A stretch of DNA of 64,000 nt, from contig OX365955.1 of NCBI GenBank assembly GCA_947247005.1, forward strand, positions 4,288,001-4,352,000. The letters run 5' to 3'. Under the pieces are notes generated by a model. It was given only the letters and a program-made list of their open reading frames with translations. It did no database searches and was not told where the DNA came from. The stretch is from Spisula solida. Its lineage: Eukaryota; Mollusca; Bivalvia; Venerida; Mactridae. Shown one piece after another: positions 46,779 to 57,549 of the stretch (positions are counted from its first letter, which is position 1; each line of letters opens with the position of its first letter). Made by a program: the position numbers and the translations under genes.

Positions 46779-46781
46779 CAT
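45086..46781 (-). pseudogene. LINE reverse transcriptase, interrupted
   Basis: Read from 46781 down. A start segment (FNLSLTSGVF) shifts frame near 46700. The frame 46575-46120 carries the fingers and palm: PKQYGFRTHFSCETALTA, the motif A FLDLTKAFD (residues 49-57) and GVPQGSVLG (107-115). At 46166-45954 a 213-bp insert follows SNSKSD, and coding resumes directly at MFADDTTISS, the catalytic motif C. The same frame then runs on through a TAG stop at 45620-45622 to the thumb and C-terminal part (PHLDYCCSIWG, FQKRAARII, NSLPYNIR), ending at 45086. These motifs fit CR1/jockey-type RTs without RNase H. The clade is not certain. Confidence 0.8.
45954..46166 (+). mobile_element. 213-bp insertion with LINE-like 3' tail
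   Basis: TATCT occurs on both sides (45949-45953 and 46167-46171), and removing the insert with one TATCT restores an unbroken reading frame across the host RT, so both limits are exact. The insert ends TGGAAATAAACTAAACTAAA, a polyadenylation-like signal followed by an AAACT-type tail, so it looks like a strongly 5'-truncated LINE or SINE on the plus strand. Confidence 0.8.
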
Positions 46782-46785
46782 TAGA

Positions 46786-47702
46786 GTTATCGTTGCTGTT
46801 TGAAAATAGTTTCATAAAATGTTCCTCGTGTTCCTCGTGTTTTTGGTTTGTTGTTATCACGTGATCAACGTACTCGATGGTCGATGAAACTATTTGAATA
46901 TTTCAATACTAGAACTCGAACAAATTCTGTTTTGTATTGATAGCCTGCACTTGTTGATACTACATTCTAGAATATACCAAGTAACCCAAAGAATTTACAA
47001 AACACGCGTGAGGAACACTAAAACATCAAAGCAAAAAGCGAAATAAACCAACAAAACATATTAAAAGGTCACCACGAACTTATTAACACTGCACTGAACG
47101 TATGATTCAAGTTCAACAATATACGGACAAACGGTGCGGTTGTTGTACAGATAATACGCCACTTGAAACACATCCGTTCTTATTTGTTTTTGTTTCATAA
47201 TGTTTGTGTTTAATTAATCAGCGAAATTTCAAAACCGACTGAATTGCGTTCATCTCTATACCGAGACCTATATTTCGGTATCACCGCATATAAACTAAAT
47301 CAATGTACGACTTATTGGGATACTTATTAGGATACTATACAATTCAACTTGTATGACTTATTGTAATTGAAACATCCGGTAATTTCCAATCACTGTATGA
47401 CTTATTGCAAGACTATAATTCAACGTGTACTCTTTATTGCGATAACCGGACGTTGACACTCGTGTGTACACTGTGATACCGGGACCTTTATTTCGGTAGG
47501 AAGTTCAAAGAATGCTATAATATCAAATATTTACTGATGATAGTTAGGTAATAAAAAGTATTGTCCTTCATGTTCCGTTTGCTCTCCTATAGTTTTGGGA
47601 ACGAAAAGTTCGTTTTGTGCATGCTTATTTTTTTAAATTGTATTTGTTGACAAGAAAATATTTTTTGTCAATGAAAGAATCTACATATTTAGAGCGAAAA
47701 AT
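46786..47702. other. unannotated stretch
   Basis: Short internal direct repeats (GTTCCTCGTGTTCCTCGTG near 46819; GACTTATTG words near 47307, 47356 and 47398). No gene. Confidence 0.4.
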
Positions 47703-47890
47703 GACGAGTATATCGCTGGCTTAGAATTGGAAGGTCGTAAGTACAAAATCAAAATATGAGAAAACAAGAAAAAACTGTCTGAAAACTACTTTTTACCGAT
47801 AGAAACACAAGCTTTTTAAACTTCAGTATGGTCAACATGACCACTTCCGATTTTCATGAAAATGCTTAACATGAACCTATCTGATTTTTC
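47703..47890 (+). repeat. dispersed repeat family B, copy 3
   Basis: TCGCTGGCTTAGAATTGGAA, GGTCGTAAGTACAAAATC, GAGAAAACAAGAAAAAACTG and GATTTTCATGAAAATGC match copies 1 and 4. It is the longest copy and lies about 50 bp before the duplicated left end of a family A element. Confidence 0.55.
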
Positions 47891-47934
47891 CTACCATGAA
47901 TTAGTTGTTGGGAAAATAAAAGTACTGAGACAGC

Positions 47935-48235
47935 CAAATTGCTTGGGTACTATTTTATCAAAGGACTTACGGGGATATAAATGTACTCAGAAAGGGCTTG
48001 CCCAATAAGCCAAATTGGCTGGGTACTATTTTATCAAAGCACTTACGGATACAATAAACTTTCGTCTAAGTATATTTGACAATTACAACGTGTGGTAAAG
48101 GGATTTGCAATGTTATCAATGATTCTGCAAATGACTCCTAAAAACATATAATTATTAATAATTGTTGAATCGTTATAAAGAATTTAGATTTGAGCGTTCG
48201 TTGACGGTTTCCGCAAGTGCTTTGATAGAACAGGT
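47935..48235. mobile_element. MITE family A, copy 3, with duplicated left end
   Basis: The element proper is 48021-48235: GGGTACTATTTTATCAAAGC on the left, GCAAGTGCTTTGATAGAAC on the right. Its left end together with flank (AGCCAAATTG-CTTGGGTACT and TTATCAAAGGACTTACGG) is repeated just upstream at 47935-47973, 76 bp away, indicating a local duplication. Confidence 0.65.
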
Positions 48236-48396
48236 CCTTTAAATGTGAGTGATGGGCAAACACTATCTTACTTTATTTATTTATATGCATGTGTATACGT
48301 GTTTTGATGCAGCCATTGTGGCACAGGTTCGTAACCGAAAAACGAATTCATCAACAAAAATAACTGCAATAATTAATTAAGTAATTAAAAGTTCTA

Positions 48397-48413
48397 CCCC
48401 CCCCCCCCCCCCC
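48397..48413. repeat. C17 homopolymer
   Basis: Seventeen consecutive C. The minus strand G17 can form a quadruplex. Length in the assembly may be unreliable. Confidence 0.9.
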
Positions 48414-48597
48414 AAAGGTACGATGTTGGGTTTTTATTTTTGATAACCATAACGTTCAATCCATGATCACATCAGTCAGCGAAACAGAGTCAAGTGCGTT
48501 ATGATTTTTATGTATGCTCAGCATTGTGTCTCAATCTTTATTTTAGTAATGAAAATAACCGAATAACCATTAAGACAGATTAACGTTTTAACAGCTA

Positions 48598-48955
48598 AGA
48601 CTAAGGCGGATCATTTTCTTGTTCGGCTGCGTGTTGGGACACTTTTTTAAGGATATCTGACAGCTAAAATTAGGCATTGTCGTCGCTTTACTGTGGAAAC
48701 TGGGTCTTTCAGCTTCGGCATTCAGCTTCGGCATTCAGCTTTTTAATTGCTGAAAACTAATTCATTCTACTTTTCGCCAGCTTGGACTTGGGCGGATCTT
48801 TACTTGTTTAGTTGAGCATTGTGTCTTGAATGTGTTATATCCTTGCTGTGCTCGGTCGGTTCAAGTTGGGCATTGTGCCTTGTGTGTTTATAATGTTTTA
48901 TGTGCTCGGCTGGTTTAGTTGAGTGCTGCCTTTTCTGTCTGACTTAATAGGATAT
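48598..48955 (+). repeat. dispersed repeat family 'GCTGCC', copy 5 (longest)
   Basis: Contains CAGCTTGGACTTGGGCGGAT, TTGTTTAGTTGAGCATTGTG, GTGCTCGGTCGGTTCAAGTT, GGGCATTGTGCCTTGTGTG and GCTCGGCTGGTTTAGTTGAG then TGCTGCCTTTTCTGTCTGAC. The middle module occurs twice, so copies are built from a repeated module. The part from 48598 to about 48700 is more diverged. Confidence 0.6.
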
Positions 48956-48997
48956 TTTGGTGAAAGTGAGCAAGCCATCAGTAACACGATCCTGTGC

Positions 48998-49490
48998 CGA
49001 TTTTACAAACATACGTCGATTTTACAAACATATGCCGATTTTACAAACGTATGCCGATTTTACAAACATATGTCGATTTTACAAACGTATGCCGATTTTA
49101 CAAACGTATGCCGATATTACAAACATATGTCGATTTTACAAACATGTCGATTTTACAAACATATGCCGATTTTACAAACGTATGCCGATTTTATAAACAT
49201 AATTTTATTATGTCTACTTTTCAAACGTATGCCGATTTTACAAACGTATGCCGATTTTACAAACGTATGCCGATTTTACAAACGTATGTCGATTTTTCAA
49301 ACGTGTGCCGATTTTACAAACGTATGTCGATTTTACAAACGTATGTCGATTTTACAAACGTATGCCGATTTTACAAAGGTATGCCGATTTTATAAACGTA
49401 TGCCGATTTTACAAACGTATGCCGATTTTATAAACGTATGCCGATTTTATAAACGTATGCCGATTTTACAAACGTATGCCGATTTTACAG
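48998..49490. repeat. 19-bp minisatellite, about 26 units
   Basis: The unit is CCGATTTTACAAACGTATG. Because 19 is not a multiple of 3, every frame cycles through the same 19-residue peptide (CRFYKRMPILQTYADFTNV); hence frames up to 220 codons (48923-49585) that are by-products. A small break (ATAATTTTATTATGTCTACT) at about 49198 interrupts it once. Confidence 0.95.
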
Positions 49491-50063
49491 CAGTTAACTA
49501 TTGTATCATCTACCAGAAGCATGATCCTATAGACTATTCTGTGAAGCCGTCTTATTTTGAAACACCCCATGTTTGTGCTACATAAGATATTTAATGACTG
49601 GCTAGTCATAATCATTACTTCAATATACATGTATATCCAAATATATATGTCTGCAGAATGGCATGCAGCGTGTTTTATGTTTCAAATCCGTGTCATGCTT
49701 TTAAAAATGTCTTTGTTATAATTTACATGTTGTTATATGATATGCTTGCTCTTATGGCGTCCCTATATCTAATTAAGCTTTATAGAGATTAATTATAAAT
49801 TTAATTGATTAAGTATTTTGATTTATACCTACCTTTTATTGTAGATCCCATACATATCGATTTCGCACATCCTTTCACTGAAACTCTTAAATGAAATTCC
49901 CCAATTATATATAAAATTATGGTATTGTGGACGTCATATGGGCCGAATTGCCATTATGCTCGTTTCTTTTATGTACTTGTGTTATTGTTCAGCTGTTTAT
50001 TGTTGAGGATCTCATGGAAGATTGCCATTTAATTTAATTGTCAAATGAGTTTCCTCGTAAAAT
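49491..50063. other. unannotated stretch leading into a possible LINE tail
   Basis: No coding motifs; the last part may belong to the LINE-like 3' end listed next. Confidence 0.35.
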
Positions 50064-50092
50064 AAAGTATTTATTATTATTATTATTATTCT
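49990..50092 (+). repeat. possible LINE 3' end with TTA tail
   Basis: GTAAAATAAAGTATTTATTA is followed by ATTATTATTATTATT to 50091: an AATAAA signal then a trinucleotide tail, as at the end of the LINE at 44818 but on the plus strand. Confidence 0.4.
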
Positions 50093-50514
50093 GATTGGAC
50101 GATTGCTTTAGCATTGTGCAGAAGGATGTGTTTTTATATGTTTTCGCCTAGTAGTCTGATAATGTAAAATGCCCACAAAATCCATGTTACTCTTTAATTC
50201 TTTAATTTGCATAAAACATAAATTTAATATTACATGTATATAATATTTTATCTGTACATGTATATGTGTGTGTACATGATTTATTATGTAACTGTTAATT
50301 ATTGCGCAAGACTAACATGACACGTGTGTTAATGGAGTCGCTCGAGTCGCTGATGTCAGACATGCACATCGAAATAGTCTCATTGATAAATGAACATAAC
50401 GTGTTAAACATAAATATATATCATGTATGTTTTGATATACACCTCCGTATTGCCTAATATCTTATACTAATGCATTTTGGGTAGATTGTAAAGAACGTAA
50501 ATCATTCGTGACAC
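50093..50514. other. unannotated stretch
   Basis: CATGTATA-type simple sequence near 50233-50275. No gene. Confidence 0.4.
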
Positions 50515-50850
50515 CACACTCCCTACACCACACTCCCGACACCTCACTCCCGACACCTCACTCCCGACACCTCACTCCCGACACCTCACTCCCGACACCA
50601 CACTCCAAACACCTCACTCCCGACACATCACTCCCGACACCTTACTCCCGACACCTCCCTCCCGACACCTCACACCGACACCTCACTCCCGACACCTTAT
50701 TCCCGACACCTCCTTCCCGACACCTCACACCCGACACCTCACACCCGACACCTCAATCCCGACACCTCACTCCCGACACCTCACTCCCGTCACCTTACTC
50801 CCGACACCTCACACCCGACACCTCACTCCCGACACCTTACTTCTGTTGGT
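50515..50850. repeat. 14-bp minisatellite, about 24 units
   Basis: The unit is ACACCTCACTCCCG, with variants CACACC, CTTACT and CTCCCT. Strong strand asymmetry: almost no G on the plus strand except in the CCCGAC junctions. The 116-codon frame across it is a by-product. Confidence 0.95.
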
Positions 50851-51034
50851 ATCCATGATAAACGAGGAGTCATTTCCCGTTGTACGCCATGAACGTGGGT
50901 TGATCGGGAAGTTCGTATAATCATCACCCCTCAATATGAATTTAAAATGTCAGAAAAATGTATTTTATTCGATTCATTAGTTATGTCTATTTTGTCTCAT
51001 TCCTGATGTTATCCATCTCCACGAGGTTCCCGCA

Positions 51035-51145
51035 TTTTTTGCGGAGCGTCTAGCAAGGTACTCGTCTTTGGTGTAACGCAGCATTGGATCATACCCGATA
51101 CCTCCCGCACTCGAAGCGGACACTCAACCACTAGGCTTTTTAGGA
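51035..51145 (-). repeat. tRNA-derived SINE head (minus)
   Basis: The minus strand reads GCCTAGTGGTTGAGTGTCCG, then CTTCGAGTGCGGGAGGTATC and GGGTATGATCC. TAGTGGTTGAGTG is an A-box-like D-arm and GGGTATGATCC a B box with one change. The long variable-arm-like segment suggests a Ser/Leu-type tRNA ancestor. A cloverleaf with intact acceptor stem is not visible. Confidence 0.5.
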
Positions 51146-51888
51146 GGCGATGTTTCATTGAGGGCAATGGAATATGCGGAGATGACCACTATTCAATAAT
51201 AGACAAATACTACATTCAGTTGACAAAACAGGAGCTCCTTCATAACAAACGAGTACTTAACATGTCCCGAATTCTCAAAGTCCGTGAAATATTGTGATAC
51301 TTTTTTCTATAAGTTGGCCATATTATTTAGTAGATCAGTTACGTTTGGCGCCATTGTAGGGCGTTCACAGTATTTGAATATAATTTCACCAATTCGTCAT
51401 ATTTTTGTCACCTTTCTTTTAAGTGTTACCTGCTAGTTTTTGCCTATTTTTATCACAGTATGGCTTGACAATATGTAAGTAGGAAGTATGCTTTGTCTCA
51501 ATAGCTTGCTACGTGTATCAACAAGGAAATACATGGATGCTACGAATAACGAAACCGCCATCCATTCCCGCCTGTCCTTTCTGTCGTACAACTAATTTGT
51601 ATCATACATGAACATGTATGATTCAGCAGTTAATACCACATCCCGTTATTAGCAACATGCGATCATGTTTAACTTATTAATTCGTGTTTCTTCTAAAAAT
51701 ATCATAGATTTGTGACTTAAATAGGTATGTGTGACTTAAGTTAGCGTAGGTTGATATTAAATACTGCGTGTCCGGGAACGTGTCACCAAGCATCCACTCG
51801 TCACCTGATTACGTTTGATTATAACATAACATCACACGGACCACTTCTTGAACAGCCTACTTTTTAAGATGTACACATTACTGTACAA
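51146..51888. other. unannotated stretch
   Basis: Nothing recognised. Confidence 0.45.
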
Positions 51889-52099
51889 TCACATATTTTC
51901 GGTGGAATCAAATTTCGTGAAGTTTGATAATAATGCATTTTCGCGGGGTCGTAAATTCGTTTGTTACAAAACGTTGATGAGTAAGCCCATGTTCTGTACT
52001 TGTGAGGTCGATTAATCGTGGTGATTATATTTTGTGGTCGAGTTCAACAACGAAATGAACGAAAATTCAAATCCCTCGAAACTATATATGTTTACAGTA
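51889..52099. mobile_element. MITE family E, copy 3
   Basis: TACTGTACAATCACATATTTTC at the left (one change from the family end) and GTTTACAGTA at the right, with TTTCGCGGGGTCG inside. 211 bp, similar to the 216-bp copy at 37514. Confidence 0.65.
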
Positions 52100-52620
52100 T
52101 GACACATTCTTAGGGTCGCGAAAACATAATAAAGTCACTGTACCAAGCAAGCTTGATTGTAAGTCGTTGAAACTTTTATTGAACTAGCCAGTACGCGTAC
52201 ATTTACTATTATGATATCTCAGAATGATGAAGCCCCAACTGTCATGTTTATGATTTTCGTGTAGGAATGCTAATTACATGGTTAAAGCCCCGTTTCATGT
52301 ACTTGTCAAACTGTCAATTCTGTTTAATTAACAAAAATAAAATAGGGTAATTACGGACAACAAGTGACACAATGTGGGGATTATGAAATATACAGCCTTT
52401 ATATTGTAGATAATTAGTCTACTTCCTCGAAATCACCGTGTGACCGAGTCCTTAACCAATAGGTGTGGAGACAATAAGTCATTGTTACTCTTCCAGGCCT
52501 TCTGATCAAAGTCATACAACGTTTGACGTAATAAAATCATTTCGAAACTTCACAATAAATATACACTAGTATAACAATTAGTGAACAACTTCCAGTATCA
52601 TTAACGTTTCACCGACATTA
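52100..52620. other. unannotated stretch
   Basis: Nothing recognised. Confidence 0.45.
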
Positions 52621-52815
52621 ACAAGAGATGTTTGTAAAACACGTATGCCCCCATGGCAGCCCAATAGTCAGAAATGGTAAAGGTCACAGTGACCTTTGAC
52701 CTACTAACCTCAAATTCAATAGGGGTCATATACTATTGATAACCAGCCTCCATGTAAAGTTTGAAGATCATAGGGAAAACTGAACGGAAACCATTTAAAT
52801 AGTCAGACACGTCGG
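52621..52815 (+). repeat. dispersed repeat family F, copy 2, with perfect ERE
   Basis: Same word order as 41985-42261 (CCCCCATGGCAGCCCAATAG, TCAGAAATGG, CCATGTAAAGTTTGAAGATC). AGGTCACAGTGACCT at 52681-52695 is a perfect inverted repeat of the nuclear-receptor half-site with 3-bp spacing. Overlapping it, TGACCTTTGACCT (52690-52702) is a perfect DR1 on the other strand. Confidence 0.6.
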
Positions 52816-53092
52816 AAAATCTGAGTCAGATACTCATATCAAGACACATGAATATTTTATATGTAGATAAAGTATATGTATAAATGGTGACTTAGAGGAC
52901 AGCACGCTACATAGTCAATGTTACCAAACACAAGGGAGGAAGTAAAACGGTTCCATATTTGGCCGTCGTAATATGAAGGAAAAAACATAGGCATCTATTT
53001 CAAACTTTCCTAACTCCCTTTGTACGAACATCTATATAAGTGTCCGCTTAGTATGTTGATACAAACGGATTAAGGTAGTTATAATTTATTAT

Positions 53093-53228
53093 ACTTTTCG
53101 ACAGCTTGGACTTGGGCGGATCTGCGCTTGTTTAGTTGGGCATTGTGCTTTGTGTGTTTTTAATGTTTTCTGTGCTCGGCTGGTTGAGTTGAGTGCTGCC
53201 TTCCCTGTGTGACTTAATATAATCTTTT
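53093..53228 (+). repeat. dispersed repeat family 'GCTGCC', copy 6
   Basis: CAGCTTGGACTTGGGCGGAT, TTGTTTAGTTGGGCATTGTG, CTGTGCTCGGCTGGTTGAGT and AGTGCTGCCTTCCCTGTGTG in the same order as copy 5, with a single middle module. It shows the compact form of the family, about 135 bp. Confidence 0.6.
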
Positions 53229-55325
53229 TATAGTGTCCGCTTTGTGGTTCCTTTACCGTATGACGTATTTTTTTGATATATAAAATCTTAATTTTGAGCA
53301 GTTTAAGGACACCTGGGCCCCTTGTTTGTGTTTGTTGAAGTTATATATCGTTTTGGTACATCTAATAGACACCTGTCAGAAATTTTAGTGGCAATAAATA
53401 ACAAATACATGTCTCATACTTGTTGCAAAAACCGCGGACTTTCTCCTGACCTGTTTTATTGTGTTACAGTAAAAGTCACTGTGGGAAATGCATTTAAATG
53501 ACTTACAAAAGCCATGTTCATGTCAGAACAGATGAAAATATCATATAAAAAGACGAATATAATTCAAATGTGGACGTGTTTTCTGCTTGATAGATGCTAC
53601 TAGTATCAACTAGTAGATTATCAAAACATGTAACTCTTGACAGATTGAAACAAGGGTCGTTACACAAATTAAAATAATGGTAAATCTTCTGATATTCGTA
53701 AAGAACGGATACACATTTTGAAGGAAGCAAATGCCGAGTTTGTCAGCATAACTGAAATCTAATTTACTGTTATTTCATATGCCACAATTATTTAATGTAG
53801 ACGGACATGAAGACAACTGTAATACTAACTGTTTTCAGTAGGAAACGAGCAAAACATGATACAAATGTATCACTAAATAATATTGTATAAACACAGTACC
53901 ATTACCAATGAATGCTTTTTAAGACATTTTAAGAAATACTAATAAATTGGACAGGAAAATTGGCAATAAGCAGAAACAGATCATATAGGAGCACACGACA
54001 AACGTAACAATAACAACAAAAAAGAAAAGGCACAACATACACAATTAATTTTCATAATTAATGATAAGCACTTGACCGAAAGTTTATTTTATTTTATTTA
54101 TGCATTACTATGTTAATATCTGTACATTGTATGTATGCATTATATGTTCATGGGCAATATTGCCTTGCAATAAACTCGATTCTATTCTACACAAAAGGAA
54201 CAGCCACGATTAGGAGTACTGTCCTAGCAAAATACGTTCATGCACACAACAAACGTAACACTAAAATAGCGAATACACAACATACACACAAAGGAACAAC
54301 CACCAATTACATTTATTTACTGGAACAGGTTCATCCATGCCTTCATCGGGACAAGCAAGATCATTATACAATGTAAATGTACAAGCCATTTTCAAATAAG
54401 TATGTTTTACCGAGCTGCTGTGTCATACTATTAACAGCCACAAATAACACGACAGTCCCTTAACCAATTGTTACCATAGATAATTAAACAAACACATAGA
54501 ATTATAAATAAATAAACAAATAGATAAATAGAGCAACAATAATGATCCATTTCAACTGCATCGACTTTACGTTGCGGATTGCACAAAAAGGGTTCACATC
54601 TTATTTCCATTGAACTCATCTTCATAAACTTCAACACTTATATGTAACTACATGTAAGTATACTATTGATATGGATCAGATACCTAGATAACTACAAAAT
54701 GCCTCCTAAAAATCTCCAAATATTTTAAACAACAGTTTACTGTCCAAGACGTTTTATTCACTTCAGATGGACGGACAAGATCAGAAACGTATACCGTATT
54801 GAAATCATTAGTATGGTACCGATAGGAGGAAATATAACAGGGGATTGGCGATGGATTGGCAAAACACGACGCAAATCATGAAACTCCATATCACTCGATA
54901 GGTGGTGAAATAAAAACTACAAGGAAAACAAAGTGCTTGGTGGCTAAAATCATCTTCAGAAGAAACATTACATTAGAAATATGAAATAAATGATCTAGAT
55001 GAAACAACTATGTTATACAAGCAGAGGGAGGTGATACATCAGCCGTGGTCTATGTTCCATTCAGGTAACACAGGCCCAAGTTGGTAAGTTAATAAGTTAG
55101 AAAGTCGTTAAACTAGATACATACAGTTATATATAGGAAAAAGGATATTAAAAGTGAGCATATATATATTATACATATACTTCAATTTGACTTAAAGAAA
55201 TCAAAAAGTAGTGTAAAAATATATCAGTTTTTTACTTCAAGTGATTGTTGCTTGAGGGGCACCGGCCACTGTGTACTAACCTGTGTAAAAACAAAAAACG
55301 AACCTACAATAAATGTGTAACATTT
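53229..55325. other. unannotated stretch
   Basis: No gene. AT-rich, with short A-rich simple repeats at 54485-54535. Confidence 0.45.
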
Positions 55326-55327
55326 CG

Positions 55328-55362
55328 ATAGCTCAGTTAGAACACACCGCCGCTAAATATAA
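55328..55362 (+). repeat. possible tRNA-derived fragment
   Basis: GATAGCTCAGTTAGAACACA matches an A box and D-arm; the downstream half of a tRNA is not present. Confidence 0.25.
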
Positions 55363-56129
55363 ATTAATATATTGCATCCCAAAGGCCATAGCGACATGAT
55401 GACCCTTGTGGACAACAATTACCACAAGCTGTCACCAATATCTGACCATTGGACACATTGTATATGTACGAGCGTAAACATTACCAGTTACCAGAATAGT
55501 AACATAATAGTAATTATAAAAACAGACTTTTACTTTCCCGTCAGGCAAAGGTTTGACTGAGGAATTACTCACGGACTCAAACTGAAGTAGTATGATTTTG
55601 GTAACTAAGGGCATTGGAATAGAACATAAATTTTCTTGAAGTTAGTGCGTTGATATGATATACGGTCTGTGGTCTCCGAAAGGAGATCGAGGCGTAACAT
55701 GTTGCAACTATTTGCGACTCCAGTGGTGAGACTGCCTCGCTACATATTGGTTTGTTTTGTGTGTATGAAAAAGTTTATTATTATAATTACAAACGAACTG
55801 TTTGGCTTTTCTAAAGACTAAGTTAACAAGTGTATGTTTCTAGCACCTGCATCTCACATACTATCACCAACAACAAAAGTTCTATTCTGTTTTTGCTGGA
55901 GGATCATATTGGTGTTCACCATGAAAGGTTCACCCATTATGCTAATTAAAATACTTATTATAATCATTTCCTTTCGATGACTCTTTTATTGCGTAAATTG
56001 TTGAAGCCAGCGATGCATAGCTGAACGTCTAACTACTTATCTTATCTCATTCTAAATCTACTGTCAGCTTGTTTGACAACGTCTTTAGACTTTCACAAGG
56101 TAGGATAGTGCTGGCAAGAGGAATTAAAA
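55363..56129. other. unannotated stretch upstream of candidate exon
   Basis: TTTAGACTTTCACAAG|GTAGGA at 56085-56107 could be read as a splice acceptor or as a donor of an upstream untranslated exon; neither is certain. Confidence 0.3.
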
Positions 56130-56197
56130 ATGGATAACAAACACATGGAAGCCATTTGTGAGCTGCAGGAATTGGAACATGCTAAGAAAAAGAAAGG
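56130..56197 (+). CDS. candidate first coding exon (unknown gene)
   Basis: ATG at 56130 sits in a good start context (AAAAATGG, A at -3 and G at +4). It opens 22 codons, beginning MDNKHMEAICELQELEHAKK, a charged helical-looking N-terminus with no stop. The reading ends at GG|GTGAGA, a strong splice-donor match at 56198. Unspliced, the frame terminates at the TGA inside that donor, as expected at an exon edge. Phase is 2. The peptide is not recognised. No downstream exon could be joined with confidence: the candidate at 56842 has the wrong phase for its obvious acceptors. It may be chance; short ORFs with GT are frequent. Confidence 0.3.
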
Positions 56198-56841
56198 GTG
56201 AGAAACAATTTATTCGAAAGCAATCTAGATATTATTTTGTTACTAAAAATTCAAATTTTCTATTTTTTGACATCCGTATGTATAGAATTGATCCACCCTA
56301 AACGTAAACGGCGAAACCAAGCGTTGAAACGTGACCAATGCGCCTTGCATTAATCATAATAAATTGCATTTTCATCGTTTGTTCTATTGAACCTTAAAAC
56401 GCTGTTTGAAACATTTCTCAGCAATTACATGTACTACTCTGAGTAATATATTATTGAAATATGACGGCATTGCAGGGCTACAAATACTACTTGAAAACGA
56501 AAGCCGCAGGGCTAATTGGGGTTACGGAAGTTTCATTCGAAGTCCTTGCCTTCGAATCACGACACGGAGGCAAACATAGCCCGATGTTTTTAACAACGCA
56601 TGCCTTCAAATCTAGTAACGGTCATTTACAGTGAAGTCACAGATAGGAATACTTTTAGCATTTTTAGAATCATTTTAATATATTTTTAAACAAATGTACA
56701 CGAGTTAAACGCGATGATGAAGATGTTCATGGTATTTCCCAAACCAGTTTTGATATTGTAGTATTATATTTACTAAAAGTAAATTGGTGAAAATGTGAAT
56801 GTTTACACATCAACTTGCAGCTAGATTATGAACATCGTCAG

Positions 56842-57026
56842 TGACAAATAAAGTTGCATCTCTCACACGGTCAATGCCCACATCAAACTTCAATGAAAAA
56901 AACGTAGAAAAACACAAACAACGTTTCACCTTCACAGGTGACATTAGTGAGGCTGACAATGACTCGACCATAAGTGTCAAGCATCGCGGCCAACATGTAT
57001 ACTCAAATGAATATAATTTACAATGA
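56842..57026 (+). CDS. candidate terminal coding exon (unknown gene)
   Basis: An open frame follows AG at 56840-56841 and runs 61 codons to TGA at 57024-57026. Its composition (SMPTSNFNEKNVEKHKQRF, then GDISEADNDSTISVKHRG) is more protein-like than the AT-rich surroundings and contains little F/I/K/N homopolymer bias. There is no methionine near the start apart from an internal one, which fits an internal or terminal exon better than a gene. AATAAA-type sequence (AAAATAAACT near 57138) follows about 110 bp later. No homology recognised. Confidence 0.22.
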
Positions 57027-57549
57027 TTTATTACCCCACTTTAGAGAAACATTTAAAAGCGGTCATTTCCGGTATGGCTTTGTGCATGAATGAAGCTAAA
57101 AAATGAGGTAACTGTTTGGTAAATGCGTTATGTCAGAAAAATAAACTATTGTGGGGAGAAAAAACGTTTAATTCATCATAAAGAACATTCTATTTATATT
57201 TCATTTTTTGTTCCTGTAAAAAAACAGGAAACATAAACAGACAAATCACAAACGACGAAAAAGAAAATATTATATCATTTTATTTCATACCAAATCAACA
57301 GAAGGCGTATTCGGCCATTTCCATACTTGACAGCTCCTTCATATTTTATTTCAATCGAAACTGGACTGGGCAATGGCCTTCAAAGCTATGATATCGTCAC
57401 CTTCCCCACTTATATTTCACATAGTAAATACATGCACTATATACATGTATATACCATTTCAAAATAATTAAATAATACAATTGAAGAAATAGTGTTTAAA
57501 GATACTTTATGGTAAATAACAAACCCAATGGTAAATACGTTAAACACCA
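57027..57549. other. unannotated stretch
   Basis: Nothing further recognised. Confidence 0.45.

Noticed and set aside
48923..49585. 220-codon frame over the 19-bp array
   Set aside because: Pure consequence of a stop-free 19-bp unit; the non-repeat ends show no conserved protein features.
50508..50858. 116-codon proline/threonine/serine-rich frame
   Set aside because: Translation of the 14-bp minisatellite; no independent support.
51035..51145. Functional tRNA-Ser or tRNA-Leu gene on the minus strand
   Set aside because: D-arm and variable-arm-like parts are recognisable, but the B box has a change and no acceptor stem closes.
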